Shown piece by piece: positions 45,243 to 54,579 of a stretch of DNA of 64,000 bases; positions within the stretch are counted from its first letter, which is position 1; each line of letters starts with the position of its first letter. Below the pieces are notes generated by a model. The model searched no databases. It was given only the letters and a program-made list of their open reading frames with translations, and was not told where the DNA came from. The position numbers and the translations under genes are program-made. This DNA comes from Brenneria corticis (GTDB lineage Bacteria > Pseudomonadota > Gammaproteobacteria > Enterobacterales > Enterobacteriaceae), in the NCBI RefSeq assembly GCF_003115855.1, contig NZ_KZ819076.1, positions 186,001-250,000 of the forward strand, in the 5' to 3' direction.

Positions 45243-46601
45243 TTAACGGACCTGATTTTTCTGCCTGAGAGCGTAACCGATACCCAGAATAACCAGCCAT
45301 ACCGGGATCAACAGCACGGAGATGCGAATGCCCGGCGTCAGGTACATCACTACCAGAATACCCGCCAGGAACAGCAGACAGATATAGTTGCCCAGCGGGT
45401 AAATCAGCGCCCTGAACTTGGTTACCGTCCCTTCGCTGTCTTTTTTCGCCCGGAACTTCAGGTGGGCGAGACTGATCATCGCCCAGTTGATCACCAGCGC
45501 GGAGACCACCAGCGCCATCAGCAATTCAAAGGCCTTGCCGGGAATCAGGTAGTTGATCACGACGCAAAGGGCGGTCGCCAGGGCGGAAATGCCGATCGCC
45601 ACCACCGGTACGCCGCGGCTATCCACCGTTTGCAGCACTTTAGGGCCGTTGCCTTGTTTCGACAGGCCGTACAGCATACGGCTGTTGCAATAAACGCAGC
45701 TGTTGTACACCGAGAGCGCGGCGGTCAGCACCACGATATTCAGTACGGTCGCCACCACGTTGCTGTTCAGTTCATGGAAGATCATCACAAACGGACTGCC
45801 GCCTTCGACCACTTTGCCCCACGGGTAAAGCGACAGCAGAATGGTCAGGGAACCGATATAAAAGATCAGGATACGGTAGATAACCTGATTGGTGGCGCTG
45901 GGAATGCTCTTTTCCGGGTTATCCGCTTCCGCCGCGGTGATGCCGACCAGCTCCAGTCCGCCGAATGAGAACATGATTACCGCCATCGCCATCACCAATC
46001 CGCTGGTGCCGTTGGGGAAGAATCCGCCCTGCGCCCACAGGTTGGTGACGGTCGCTTCCGGGCCGCCGGTGCCGCTGAGCAACAGCCAGCCGCCAAAGAC
46101 GATCATGCCGATGATGGCCGCCACTTTAATGATGGCGAACCAAAATTCCATTTCGCCGTAAATTTTTACGTTCGCCAGATTGATGGCGTTAATCACCAGG
46201 AAGAACACGGCGGCGGAAACCCAGGTTGGGATATCAGGCCACCAATACTGGACGTAAATCCCTACGGCGCTCAGTTCCGCCATGGCGACCAGCACATACA
46301 GTACCCAGTAGTTCCAGCCGGAAGCGAAGCCGGCGAAGTTGCCCCAATATTTGTAAGCAAAATGGCTGAAAGAACCCGCTACCGGCTCCTCTACCACCAT
46401 CTCCCCCAGTTGTCGCATAATAAGGAAAGCAATCAGCCCGCCAATCGCATATCCCAAAATAACCGAGGGTCCAGCCATTCTGATTGTTTGAGCGATGCCG
46501 AGAAAAAGGCCGGTTCCCACCGCGCCGCCCAGGGCAATCAACTGGATATGACGGTTTTTCAAGCCACGCTTTAGCGCTCCGTCCTGTTGTTGACCATCCA
46601 T
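45243..46601 (-). CDS. aroP: aromatic amino acid permease AroP
   Basis: 452 residues from ATG 46601, with twelve predicted membrane helices. The APC-family N-terminus LKRGLKNRHIQLIALGGAVGTGLF and the later ITAAEADNPEKSIPSATNQV and YNSCVYCNSRMLYGLS closely match E. coli AroP. It imports phenylalanine, tyrosine and tryptophan by proton symport. TyrR-type boxes lie about 75-120 bp upstream. The start TTG at 46604 is the alternative. Confidence 0.94.
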   Translation of the reverse strand: MDGQQQDGALKRGLKNRHIQLIALGGAVGTGLFLGIAQTIRMAGPSVILGYAIGGLIAFLIMRQLGEMVVEEPVAGSFSHFAYKYWGNFAGFASGWNYWVLYVLVAMAELSAVGIYVQYWWPDIPTWVSAAVFFLVINAINLANVKIYGEMEFWFAIIKVAAIIGMIVFGGWLLLSGTGGPEATVTNLWAQGGFFPNGTSGLVMAMAVIMFSFGGLELVGITAAEADNPEKSIPSATNQVIYRILIFYIGSLTILLSLYPWGKVVEGGSPFVMIFHELNSNVVATVLNIVVLTAALSVYNSCVYCNSRMLYGLSKQGNGPKVLQTVDSRGVPVVAIGISALATALCVVINYLIPGKAFELLMALVVSALVINWAMISLAHLKFRAKKDSEGTVTKFRALIYPLGNYICLLFLAGILVVMYLTPGIRISVLLIPVWLVILGIGYALRQKNQVR

Positions 46602-46676
46602 CAAATTTAATCCTCTGCCTTGGTGAGCAATAAAGGCCGATGCGCTCCGCTCGGCCTCACAACTCTTTTACGTTGG

Positions 46677-46718
46677 TGTAATTTTATTTTTACGATGAGA
46701 TGTAAACGAATATTGCTT
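46677..46718 (-). promoter_or_regulatory. TyrR boxes upstream of aroP
   Basis: TGTAAT-N6-TTTACG (46677-46694) matches the TyrR consensus TGTAAA-N6-TTTACA at 10 of 12 positions. A weaker TGTAAA-N6-TTGCTT (46701-46718) is centred 24 bp away. The strong/weak pair with this spacing is the arrangement of the E. coli aroP operator. The rest of the 650-bp aroP-pdhR interval holds no credible gene. Confidence 0.65.
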
Positions 46719-47157
46719 AGCACCTACCGTTGGTCAGAGAATAGTGGCAAGCAAACAAGATTGCACTGATTTCTTCTGGTCTATAAAGAAAAATTATAGT
46801 GACATCAATGTCTCACCGCTAAATCATCATCTTACTGGCCGGCAGGCTCTCTTTCCCCGTTTCGGCGATCGCCTTTTTCTTACCATAGAATGAAGTCGCC
46901 CGATTTCCTGGGCGAATTGCGACGGGAAATCGCGTTGATTTGAGATTATAAGTGAATAAAAAATTGTTTATTTTGATTTTATATTCATTTATTCGCTGTT
47001 TAAACGGTTCAGCAACGCCTGCTTCACGTTTCATAAAAGTTAAAATACAAGCCAGGGCGATAAAGGGGAGTAGCGCAGGCGCGCTATCACTTTGCTGCAT
47101 ATCTTTGGTGCGTTTGTTAAAATATGAGGAGATTGGTGATTTAGCGCCACGTCCTTA

Positions 47158-47219
47158 TGGACAGAAGGTGAATATTTTGTTACTTTAGCGTCACGTTTTT
47201 GAAATTGGTAATACCAATT
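47158..47219 (+). promoter_or_regulatory. pdhR promoter and PdhR operator
   Basis: A perfect 7-bp palindrome AATTGGT-AAT-ACCAATT at 47203-47219 is the PdhR box (E. coli: AATTGGTnnnACCAATT), 33 bp before the start codon. A promoter TGGACA (47158-47163), 17 bp, TACTTT (47181-47186) would place the operator just downstream of the start point, as in E. coli. The operator is certain; the promoter is weaker. Confidence 0.85.
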
Positions 47220-47251
47220 GACTCCGCGCCATTCGCAGAGATGAATCCACC

Positions 47252-48016
47252 ATGGCATACAGCAAGATCCGTCAGCCCAAACTGTCAGATGTGATTGAGC
47301 AGCAACTGGAGTTTTTGATCCTTGAGGGAACCTTGCGCCCCGGCGAAAAACTGCCCCCGGAGCGCGAACTGGCCAAACAGTTCGATGTCTCCCGCCCTTC
47401 TCTGAGAGAAGCCATTCAACGCCTGGAAGCCAAAGGTTTGCTTTTGCGCCGTCAGGGCGGCGGCACTTTCGTTCAGGCCAATCTATGGCAAAGCGTTAGC
47501 GACCCGCTGGCGGAATTACTCAGCAACCATCCCGAATCACAGTTTGATTTGCTGGAAACCCGCCATGCGCTGGAAGGCATTGCCGCCTACTATGCCGCCC
47601 TGCGCGGGACCGAGTCGGATTTGCAGCGCATCCGGGATTGTCATGACGTCATCCAGCAGGCCAGGGACGCGGGCGATTTGGCGGCGGAGTCGGAAGCGGT
47701 GATGCAGTATCAGGTGGCCGTAACGGAAGCGACCCATAACGTGGTGCTGCTGCACCTGCTGCGTTGTATGGGGCCGATGCTGGAACAGAACGTAAGACAG
47801 AATTTTGAATTGCTTTATCTAAGCCGGGAAGTGCTGGCGCAGGTGAGCATTCATCGCGCCAGTATTTTTGCGGCGATTGTTGCCCGCGAGCCGGAAAAGG
47901 CGCGCGAAGCATCACACCGCCATCTGGCGTTTATTGAGGAAGTATTGCTGGATCTTAACCGGGAAAATAGCCGACGAGAAAGGTCATTGCGCCGGCTCCA
48001 GCAACGCAGAGATTGA
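47252..48016 (+). CDS. pdhR: pyruvate dehydrogenase complex repressor PdhR
   Basis: 254 residues, as in E. coli. GntR/FadR-type winged helix at the N-terminus (GEKLPPERELAKQFDVSRPSLREAIQRLEAKGLL), then the FCD effector domain. It represses pdhR-aceEF-lpd and respiratory genes, and pyruvate relieves it. Its own operator lies just upstream. aceE begins 150 bp further on, with a large stem-loop in between. Confidence 0.97.
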   Translation: MAYSKIRQPKLSDVIEQQLEFLILEGTLRPGEKLPPERELAKQFDVSRPSLREAIQRLEAKGLLLRRQGGGTFVQANLWQSVSDPLAELLSNHPESQFDLLETRHALEGIAAYYAALRGTESDLQRIRDCHDVIQQARDAGDLAAESEAVMQYQVAVTEATHNVVLLHLLRCMGPMLEQNVRQNFELLYLSREVLAQVSIHRASIFAAIVAREPEKAREASHRHLAFIEEVLLDLNRENSRRERSLRRLQQRRD

Positions 48017-48065
48017 GCGTCCTATTTTGTATTTCGGGGCTCTGAATTGCGGCGACTACGATGAT

Positions 48066-48128
48066 GAGCCTGTCTTCATGTGCTTTACTCGGATCCAGGG
48101 ACGGGTCAGAGCACAGGAAGACAGGCTC
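48066..48128 (+). other. long stem-loop in the pdhR-aceE intercistronic region
   Basis: GAGCCTGTCTTC (48066-48077) pairs perfectly with GAAGACAGGCTC (48117-48128), and an inner stem TGTGCT/AGCACA (48079-48084 with 48110-48115) extends it, leaving a loop of about 25 nt. No T run follows, so it is not an intrinsic terminator. It would lie in the pdhR-aceEF transcript 37 bases before the aceE start. Confidence 0.8.
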
Positions 48129-48165
48129 CAACAAACCAACTTATTAGAGAAGATAAGGAATAACC

Positions 48166-50829
48166 ATGTCAGATCGTTTAAATAATGACGTGGATCCGAT
48201 CGAAACCCGCGACTGGCTGCAGGCGATCGAATCGGTCATCCGTGAAGAGGGTGTTGAGCGCGCTCAGTTCCTGATTGATCAGGTATTGAGCGAAGCGCGT
48301 AAAGGCGGGGTGAAAGTTGCCGCCGGCAGCGCCGCGCGTCAATACGTCAACACCATCGCAGTGGAAGACGAGCCGGAATATCCGGGTAATCTGGATCTGG
48401 AAGGCCGTATTCGCTCGGCGATCCGCTGGAACGCGGTAATGACGGTGCTGCGCGCTTCGAAAAAAGATCTGGACCTGGGCGGCCATATGGCCTCTTTCCA
48501 GTCTTCCGCCACCTTCTACGAAGTGTGTTTCAACCACTTCTTCCGCGCGCGTAATGCGCAGGACGGCGGCGATCTGGTGTACTTCCAGGGGCACATTTCT
48601 CCCGGCATTTACGCCCGTGCTTTCCTTGAGGGCCGTCTGACCGAAGAGCAGATGAACAACTTCCGTCAGGAAGTGCATGGCAAAGGCCTCTCTTCTTACC
48701 CGCATCCCAAACTGATGCCGGAATTCTGGCAGTTCCCCACCGTCTCCATGGGCCTGGGCCCGATTGGCGCCATCTATCAGGCTAAGTTCCTGAAATACCT
48801 TGAGCACCGCGGCCTGAAAGACACCTCTAAGCAAACCGTTTACGCCTTCCTGGGCGACGGCGAAATGGACGAACCGGAATCCAAGGGCGCGATCACCATC
48901 GCCACCCGTGAAAAACTGGACAACCTGGTTTTCGTCATCAACTGTAACCTGCAACGTCTGGACGGGCCGGTTACCGGCAACGGCAAGATCATCAACGAAC
49001 TGGAAGGCATCTTCGCAGGCGCCGGCTGGGAAGTGATCAAGGTTATCTGGGGCGGACGCTGGGACGAACTGCTGCGTAAAGACACCAGCGGCAAACTGGT
49101 CCAGCTGATGAATGAAACCGTCGACGGCGACTATCAGACCTTTAAATCCAAAAACGGCGCCTATGTACGCGAGCACTTCTTCGGTAAATACCCGGAAACC
49201 GCCGCGCTGGTCAAAGACTGGACCGACGATCAGATTTGGGCGTTGAACCGCGGCGGCCATGACTCGAAGAAAGTCTATGCCGCGCTGAAAAAAGCCCAGG
49301 AAACCAAAGGCAAGCCGGTGGTTATTCTGGCGCATACCATTAAAGGCTATGGTATGGGTGAGGCGGCGGAAGGTAAAAACATCGCCCACCAGGTCAAGAA
49401 AATCAATATTGAAGGCGTGCGTTACTTCCGCGATCGTTTCAATGTGCCGGTCAGCGACGACAACGTCGAAAAACTGCCGTACATCACCTTCGACAAAGAC
49501 TCCGCGGAATACAAATATCTGCATGAACGCCGTCAGGCGCTGGAAGGCTACCTGCCGTCCCGTCAGCCGAAATTCAGTGAAAAACTGGAGCTGCCGACGC
49601 TGGAGGATTTCAACACCCTGCTGGAAGAGCAGAACAAAGAGATCTCCACCACCATCGCTTTCGTGCGCGCCCTGAACGTGATGCTGAAGAACAAGTCGAT
49701 CAAGGATCGTCTGGTGCCGATCATCGCCGACGAAGCGCGTACCTTCGGTATGGAAGGTCTGTTCCGTCAGATCGGTATCTACAGCCCGAACGGTCAGCAG
49801 TACACTCCGCAGGACCGCGAGCAGGTCGCCTACTACAAAGAAGACGAGAAAGGCCAGATCCTGCAGGAAGGGATTAACGAACTGGGGGCCGGCTCATCCT
49901 GGCTGGCGGCGGCGACCTCCTACAGCACCAACGATCTGCCGATGATCCCGTTCTACATCTACTATTCGATGTTCGGTTTCCAACGCATCGGCGATCTGTG
50001 CTGGGCGGCCGGCGACCAACAGGCGCGCGGCTTTCTGATCGGCGGCACCTCCGGGCGCACCACGCTGAACGGCGAAGGTCTGCAGCATGAAGACGGCCAC
50101 AGCCATATTCAGTCGCTGACCATCCCGAACTGTATTTCCTACGATCCGGCCTATGCTTACGAAGTGGCCGTCATCATGCATGACGGTTTGCATCGCATGT
50201 ACGGCGAAGCGCAGGAAAACATTTATTACTACATCACCACGCTGAACGAAAACTACCATATGCCCGCCATGCCGCAGGGTGCGGAAGAGGGTATCCGCAA
50301 GGGTATCTATAAGCTGGAAACGGTGGAAGGCGGCAAAGGCAAAGTCCAGCTGCTGGGCTCCGGCTCCATCCTGCGTCACGTGCGTGAAGCGGCGCAGATT
50401 CTGGCCAAAGATTACGGCATCGGTTCCGACGTGTTCAGCGTTACCTCCTTCACCGAACTGGCGCGCGACGGCCAGGACTGTGAACGCTGGAATATGCTGC
50501 ACCCGACCGAGGAAGCGCGCGTTCCCTATGTGGCTCAGGTATTGAGCGATGCGCCGGCCGTAGCTTCAACCGACTATATGAAGCTGTTCGCCGAACAAAT
50601 CCGCAACTTCATTCCGGCCAGCGATTACCGCGTACTGGGTACTGACGGTTTCGGACGTTCCGACAGCCGTGAGAATCTGCGCCACCACTTTGAAGTGGAT
50701 GCGTCTTACGTCGTGGTTGCGGCCCTGGGTGAACTGGCCAAACGCGGTGAAATCGACAAGAAAGTGGTTGCCGAGGCGATCGCCAAATTCGAGATCGATG
50801 CAGATAAAGTCAACCCGCGTCTGGCATAA
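48166..50829 (+). CDS. aceE: pyruvate dehydrogenase E1 component
   Basis: 887 residues, equal to E. coli AceE. The ThDP motif GDGEMDEPES...NLVFVINCN lies near residues 230-262, and the inner loops with HIKGYGMG-like HTIKGYGMGEAAEGKN near 407 and ADEARTFGMEGLFRQIGIY near 521 are conserved. It decarboxylates pyruvate and acetylates the lipoyl groups of AceF. AAGGAATAACC precedes the ATG. aceF follows after 14 bp. Confidence 0.98.
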   Translation: MSDRLNNDVDPIETRDWLQAIESVIREEGVERAQFLIDQVLSEARKGGVKVAAGSAARQYVNTIAVEDEPEYPGNLDLEGRIRSAIRWNAVMTVLRASKKDLDLGGHMASFQSSATFYEVCFNHFFRARNAQDGGDLVYFQGHISPGIYARAFLEGRLTEEQMNNFRQEVHGKGLSSYPHPKLMPEFWQFPTVSMGLGPIGAIYQAKFLKYLEHRGLKDTSKQTVYAFLGDGEMDEPESKGAITIATREKLDNLVFVINCNLQRLDGPVTGNGKIINELEGIFAGAGWEVIKVIWGGRWDELLRKDTSGKLVQLMNETVDGDYQTFKSKNGAYVREHFFGKYPETAALVKDWTDDQIWALNRGGHDSKKVYAALKKAQETKGKPVVILAHTIKGYGMGEAAEGKNIAHQVKKINIEGVRYFRDRFNVPVSDDNVEKLPYITFDKDSAEYKYLHERRQALEGYLPSRQPKFSEKLELPTLEDFNTLLEEQNKEISTTIAFVRALNVMLKNKSIKDRLVPIIADEARTFGMEGLFRQIGIYSPNGQQYTPQDREQVAYYKEDEKGQILQEGINELGAGSSWLAAATSYSTNDLPMIPFYIYYSMFGFQRIGDLCWAAGDQQARGFLIGGTSGRTTLNGEGLQHEDGHSHIQSLTIPNCISYDPAYAYEVAVIMHDGLHRMYGEAQENIYYYITTLNENYHMPAMPQGAEEGIRKGIYKLETVEGGKGKVQLLGSGSILRHVREAAQILAKDYGIGSDVFSVTSFTELARDGQDCERWNMLHPTEEARVPYVAQVLSDAPAVASTDYMKLFAEQIRNFIPASDYRVLGTDGFGRSDSRENLRHHFEVDASYVVVAALGELAKRGEIDKKVVAEAIAKFEIDADKVNPRLA

Positions 50830-50843
50830 GAGGTAAAGATTAC

Positions 50844-52745
50844 ATGGCTATCGAAATCAAGGTACCGGATATCGGTGCAGATGAAGTTGAAGTCACCGAA
50901 GTGCTGGTGAAGGTGGGCGACAAGGTGGAAGCCGAGCAGTCGCTGATAACCGTAGAGGGCGATAAGGCCTCGATGGAAGTGCCTTCCCCGCAGGCCGGTG
51001 TGGTTAAAGAGATCAAGGTTGCGGTCGGCGATAAAGTCGAAACCGGCAAACTGATTATGATTTTCGATTCCGCCGACGGCGCGGCCGATGCCGCGCCCGC
51101 CAAGGCCGAAGAGAAGCAGGAAGAAGCCAAACCGGCGGCCGCGCCGGCAGCCGGCGCCAGCAAAGAGGTTGCGGTGCCGGATATCGGCGATGACGAAGTC
51201 GAAGTCACCGAAGTGCTGGTGAAAGTGGGCGACAAGGTGGAAGCCGAGCAGTCGCTGATCACCGTGGAAGGCGACAAGGCCTCCATGGAAGTGCCGGCGC
51301 CGTTCGCCGGCACCGTGAAAGAGATCAAAATCAACACCGGCGATAAAGTGAAAACCGGCTCGCCGATTATGGTGTTTGAAGTGGCGGGCGCGGGTGATGC
51401 CGCACCGGCCGCGGCGCCAGAGGAAAGCAAAGCGGAGGCCGCTCCGGCCGCCAGCGGCGCGCCTGCCGCGAAAGACGTTAGCGTGCCGGACATCGGCGAT
51501 GACGAAGTCGAAGTCACCGAAGTGCTGGTGAAAGTGGGCGATAAGGTGGAAGCCGAGCAGTCGCTGATCACCGTGGAAGGCGACAAAGCGTCGATGGAAG
51601 TGCCCGCGCCGTTCGCCGGCACCGTCAAAGAGATTAAAATCAACACCGGCGACAAAGTGAAAACCGGCTCGCCGATTATGGTGTTTGAAGTGGCGGGCGC
51701 CGCGCCTGCTTCCGCCCTGGCGGCGAAACAGGAAGCGGCTCCGGCTAAGCAGGAAGCCAAAGCCGCCGCGCCGGCGCCGGCGGCGAAAGCTGACGGCAAG
51801 GGCGAGTTTGCCGAGAACGACGCTTACGTTCACGCCACGCCGGTTATCCGTCGTCTGGCCCGTGAATTCGGCGTCAATCTGGCGAAGGTGAAAGGCACCG
51901 GTCGTAAAGGCCGTATCCTGCGCGAAGACGTTCAGGCCTATGTGAAAGAGGCGGTTAAACGCGCCGAGTCCGCGCCGGCCGCCGCCAGCGGCGGGAGCCT
52001 GCCGGGTCTGTTGCCCTGGCCGAAAGTGGATTTCAGCAAGTTCGGCGAAGTGGAAGAAGTGGAGCTGGGTCGCATCCAGAAGATCTCCGGCGCCAACCTG
52101 AGCCGTAACTGGGTGGTCATCCCGCACGTTACGCACTTCGACAAAACGGATATCACCGAGCTGGAAGCGTTCCGTAAACAGCAGAACGCGGAAGCGGAGA
52201 AGCGTAAACTGGATGTGAAAATTACCCCGGTGGTTTTCATCATGAAAGCCGTTGCCGCCGCCCTTGAGCAGTTGCCGCGTTTCAACAGTTCGCTGTCCGA
52301 AGATGCCCAGCGTCTGACGCTGAAAAAATATATCAATATCGGCGTGGCGGTCGATACGCCGAACGGTCTGGTGGTTCCGGTGTTCAAAGATGTGAACAAG
52401 AAAGGCATCATCGAACTGTCTCGCGAACTGGCGACTATCTCCAAGAAAGCGCGCGATGGTAAGCTGACCGCCGGCGAAATGCAGGGGGGATGCTTCACTA
52501 TCTCCAGCATCGGCGGCCTTGGCACGACGCATTTCGCGCCGATTGTCAACGCGCCGGAAGTGGCTATCCTGGGCGTGTCCAAGTCCGCGATAGAACCGGT
52601 CTGGAACGGTAAAGAGTTTACGCCGCGTCTGATGCTGCCGATATCTCTGTCCTTCGACCACCGTGTCATTGACGGTGCTGATGGTGCGCGCTTTATTACC
52701 ATCATCAACAACACATTGTCTGACATCCGCCGTCTGGTGATGTAA
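50844..52745 (+). CDS. aceF: pyruvate dehydrogenase E2, dihydrolipoyl acetyltransferase
   Basis: 633 residues. Three lipoyl domains, each with the lipoylated Lys in EGDKASMEVP (about residues 41, 144 and 247), joined by Ala/Pro-rich linkers. The E1/E3-binding domain (HATPVIRRLAREFGVNL) is near 330, and the catalytic domain ends with the active-site SLSFDHRVIDGADGARF. Domains 2 and 3 are almost identical in DNA as well as protein. It forms the 24-meric core of the complex. A terminator follows, so lpd needs its own promoter as well as read-through. Confidence 0.98.
   Translation: MAIEIKVPDIGADEVEVTEVLVKVGDKVEAEQSLITVEGDKASMEVPSPQAGVVKEIKVAVGDKVETGKLIMIFDSADGAADAAPAKAEEKQEEAKPAAAPAAGASKEVAVPDIGDDEVEVTEVLVKVGDKVEAEQSLITVEGDKASMEVPAPFAGTVKEIKINTGDKVKTGSPIMVFEVAGAGDAAPAAAPEESKAEAAPAASGAPAAKDVSVPDIGDDEVEVTEVLVKVGDKVEAEQSLITVEGDKASMEVPAPFAGTVKEIKINTGDKVKTGSPIMVFEVAGAAPASALAAKQEAAPAKQEAKAAAPAPAAKADGKGEFAENDAYVHATPVIRRLAREFGVNLAKVKGTGRKGRILREDVQAYVKEAVKRAESAPAAASGGSLPGLLPWPKVDFSKFGEVEEVELGRIQKISGANLSRNWVVIPHVTHFDKTDITELEAFRKQQNAEAEKRKLDVKITPVVFIMKAVAAALEQLPRFNSSLSEDAQRLTLKKYINIGVAVDTPNGLVVPVFKDVNKKGIIELSRELATISKKARDGKLTAGEMQGGCFTISSIGGLGTTHFAPIVNAPEVAILGVSKSAIEPVWNGKEFTPRLMLPISLSFDHRVIDGADGARFITIINNTLSDIRRLVM
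51174..51390 (+). repeat. lipoyl-domain direct repeat, copy 1 (with copy 2 at 51483-51699)
   Basis: These 217 bp (GTGCCGGATATCGG... to ...GTGGCGGGCG) recur 309 bp further on with only a small number of differences, nearly all in third codon positions. The first lipoyl domain (from 50844) is clearly more different. The pattern fits recent duplication or gene conversion between domains 2 and 3. Confidence 0.85.
51483..51699 (+). repeat. lipoyl-domain direct repeat, copy 2
   Basis: Second copy of the 217-bp repeat inside aceF, coding for lipoyl domain 3. The long minus-strand open frames over this region are a by-product of the repetitive GC-rich coding and are not listed as genes. Confidence 0.85.
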
Positions 52746-52749
52746 TCGA

Positions 52750-52775
52750 AAAGCCGGCCTGACGGCCGGCTTTTT
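52750..52775 (+). terminator. terminator between aceF and lpd
   Basis: AAAGCCGGCC-TGAC-GGCCGGCTTT stem followed by further T, starting 5 bp after the aceF stop. It separates the basal lpd transcript from the pdh transcript, as in E. coli. Confidence 0.9.
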
Positions 52776-52845
52776 CTGATAAGCTGTTATTCGCTACGGC
52801 TATCAGTGATTAAGGACAAATCGTTAGTCGCATGTTGTTTCAAAG

Positions 52846-52855
52846 TTGTTAACAA
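52846..52855. promoter_or_regulatory. palindrome in the lpd promoter region
   Basis: TTGTTAACAA is a perfect 10-bp palindrome inside AAGTTGTTAACAATTTTGTAAG, about 100 bp before lpd. The block closely resembles what I recall of the E. coli lpd promoter region. It may be a site for ArcA (GTTAA-type) or part of the promoter itself; the exact start point is not assigned. Confidence 0.45.
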
Positions 52856-52958
52856 TTTTGTAAGCTACCGCGGCAAAGACACGTCCCGGTGGAAGAGGGC
52901 GTTAAGATTCGATAACAATAACGTCACAGGCCCGCCGGAAATTAATTAAGAGGTCATG

Positions 52959-54383
52959 ATGAGTACTGAAATTAAAGCTCAGGTGGTGGTACTTGGTGCC
53001 GGCCCCGCAGGCTATTCCGCGGCATTCCGCGCTGCGGACCTAGGCCTGGAAACCGTACTGGTGGAGCGCTACGCCACGCTGGGTGGCGTGTGTCTGAACG
53101 TCGGCTGTATCCCTTCCAAAGCCTTACTGCACGTCGCCAAAGTGATTGAAGAAGCCAAAGCGCTGGCGGAACACGGCATTGTGTTCGGCGAACCCAAAAC
53201 CGATATTGATAAAATCCGCCTGTGGAAAGAAAAAGTCATCACCCAGCTGACCGGCGGCCTGTCCGGCATGGCGAAGGCGCGCAAGGTGAAAGTGGTTAAC
53301 GGCCTGGGCAAATTCACCGGCGCCAACACGCTGGAAGTGGACGGCGAAAACGGTAAAACGACGATCAATTTCGACAACGCCATCATCGCGGCGGGCTCCC
53401 GTCCGATCCAACTGCCGTTTATTCCCCATGATGACCCGCGCGTATGGGATTCCACCGATGCGCTGGAGCTGAAAAGCGTGCCGGAACGCCTGTTGATTAT
53501 GGGCGGCGGCATTATCGGTCTGGAAATGGGCACCGTGTACCACGCGCTGGGTTCGCAGATCGACGTGGTGGAAATGTTCGATCAGGTGATCCCCGCCGCC
53601 GATAAAGACATCGTCAAAGTGTTTACCAAGCGTATCAGCAAGCAGTTTACGCTGATGCTGGAAACCAAAGTGACCGCGGTGGAAGCCAAAGAAGACGGCA
53701 TCTACGTGACGATGGAAGGCAAGAAAGCGCCCGCCGAACCGCAGCGTTATGACGCGGTGCTGGTGGCCATCGGCCGCGTGCCGAACGGTAAAAACCTGGA
53801 TGCGGGCAAAGCGGGCGTAGAAGTGGACGATCGCGGCTTTATCCGCGTGGATAAGCAGCTGCGTACCAACGTGCCGCACATCTATGCCATCGGCGACATC
53901 GTCGGTCAGCCGATGCTGGCGCACAAAGGGGTGCACGAAGGCCATGTCGCCGCGGAAGTTATCGCCGGCAAGAAACATTACTTCGACCCGAAAGTGATCC
54001 CGTCCATTGCCTATACCGAGCCGGAAGTGGCCTGGGTCGGGCTGACCGAGAAAGAAGCGAAAGAGAAAGGCATCAGCTACGAAACGGCTACCTTCCCGTG
54101 GGCGGCGTCGGGCCGCGCCATCGCTTCCGATTGTTCAGACGGTATGACCAAACTGATTTTCGACAAAGAGACCCATCGCGTTATCGGCGGAGCGATTGTC
54201 GGCACCAACGGCGGCGAGCTGTTGGGTGAAATCGGTCTGGCGATTGAGATGGGTTGCGATGCGGAAGATATCGCGCTGACCATCCATGCGCACCCGACGC
54301 TGCATGAATCCGTCGGTCTGGCGGCCGAGATTTATGAAGGCAGCATCACCGACCTGCCGAACCCGAAAGCCAAGAAAAAGTAA
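52959..54383 (+). CDS. lpd: dihydrolipoamide dehydrogenase (E3)
   Basis: 474 residues from ATG 52959 (MSTEIKAQ), identical in length to E. coli Lpd. FAD motif VLGAGPAGYSAA, redox disulfide GGVCLNVGCIPSK near 43-55, NAD motif MGGGIIGLEMG near 180 and the catalytic HAHPTLHES near 444. It reoxidises lipoyl groups in pyruvate and 2-oxoglutarate dehydrogenases and glycine cleavage. The ATG one codon earlier is too near the AAGAGG ribosome site. Confidence 0.98.
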   Translation: MSTEIKAQVVVLGAGPAGYSAAFRAADLGLETVLVERYATLGGVCLNVGCIPSKALLHVAKVIEEAKALAEHGIVFGEPKTDIDKIRLWKEKVITQLTGGLSGMAKARKVKVVNGLGKFTGANTLEVDGENGKTTINFDNAIIAAGSRPIQLPFIPHDDPRVWDSTDALELKSVPERLLIMGGGIIGLEMGTVYHALGSQIDVVEMFDQVIPAADKDIVKVFTKRISKQFTLMLETKVTAVEAKEDGIYVTMEGKKAPAEPQRYDAVLVAIGRVPNGKNLDAGKAGVEVDDRGFIRVDKQLRTNVPHIYAIGDIVGQPMLAHKGVHEGHVAAEVIAGKKHYFDPKVIPSIAYTEPEVAWVGLTEKEAKEKGISYETATFPWAASGRAIASDCSDGMTKLIFDKETHRVIGGAIVGTNGGELLGEIGLAIEMGCDAEDIALTIHAHPTLHESVGLAAEIYEGSITDLPNPKAKKK

Positions 54384-54410
54384 TCGCGTCTATCGCACGG
54401 TGAAAAACCA

Positions 54411-54438
54411 AAATCCGGCAGATTATGCCGGATTTTTT
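54411..54438 (+). terminator. lpd rho-independent terminator
   Basis: AAATCCGGCA-GATTA-TGCCGGATTT stem followed by more T, 27 bp after the lpd stop. It marks the end of the conserved pdh locus; the genes beyond are accessory. Confidence 0.9.
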
Positions 54439-54579
54439 TATGGCGGGCTGTTCTGCCCGCCGCTCCCTGCTTTTTTTAGCCGGTTGCGCGGAATGTGGCG
54501 TCGGCCCGGTTATTTGCCGCCCAACGTTTTACAATTTCGTCTCAAGGAAAAACAACGTCTTATCTTTGGGACTACTATA

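Noticed and set aside
46819..47188. Open frames of 78 and 93 codons between aroP and pdhR
   Set aside because: No ribosome sites or conserved features; the region is occupied by regulatory sequence in E. coli as well.
48178..49524. 448-codon minus-strand frame opposite aceE, and similar long antisense frames opposite ilvI, ftsZ, secA and fepA
   Set aside because: Codon-bias shadows of strongly conserved genes; none has a plausible start or family match.
50706..52661. 651-codon minus-strand open frame opposite aceF
   Set aside because: It mirrors the repetitive, GC-rich lipoyl and linker coding of aceF and contains no independent domain.
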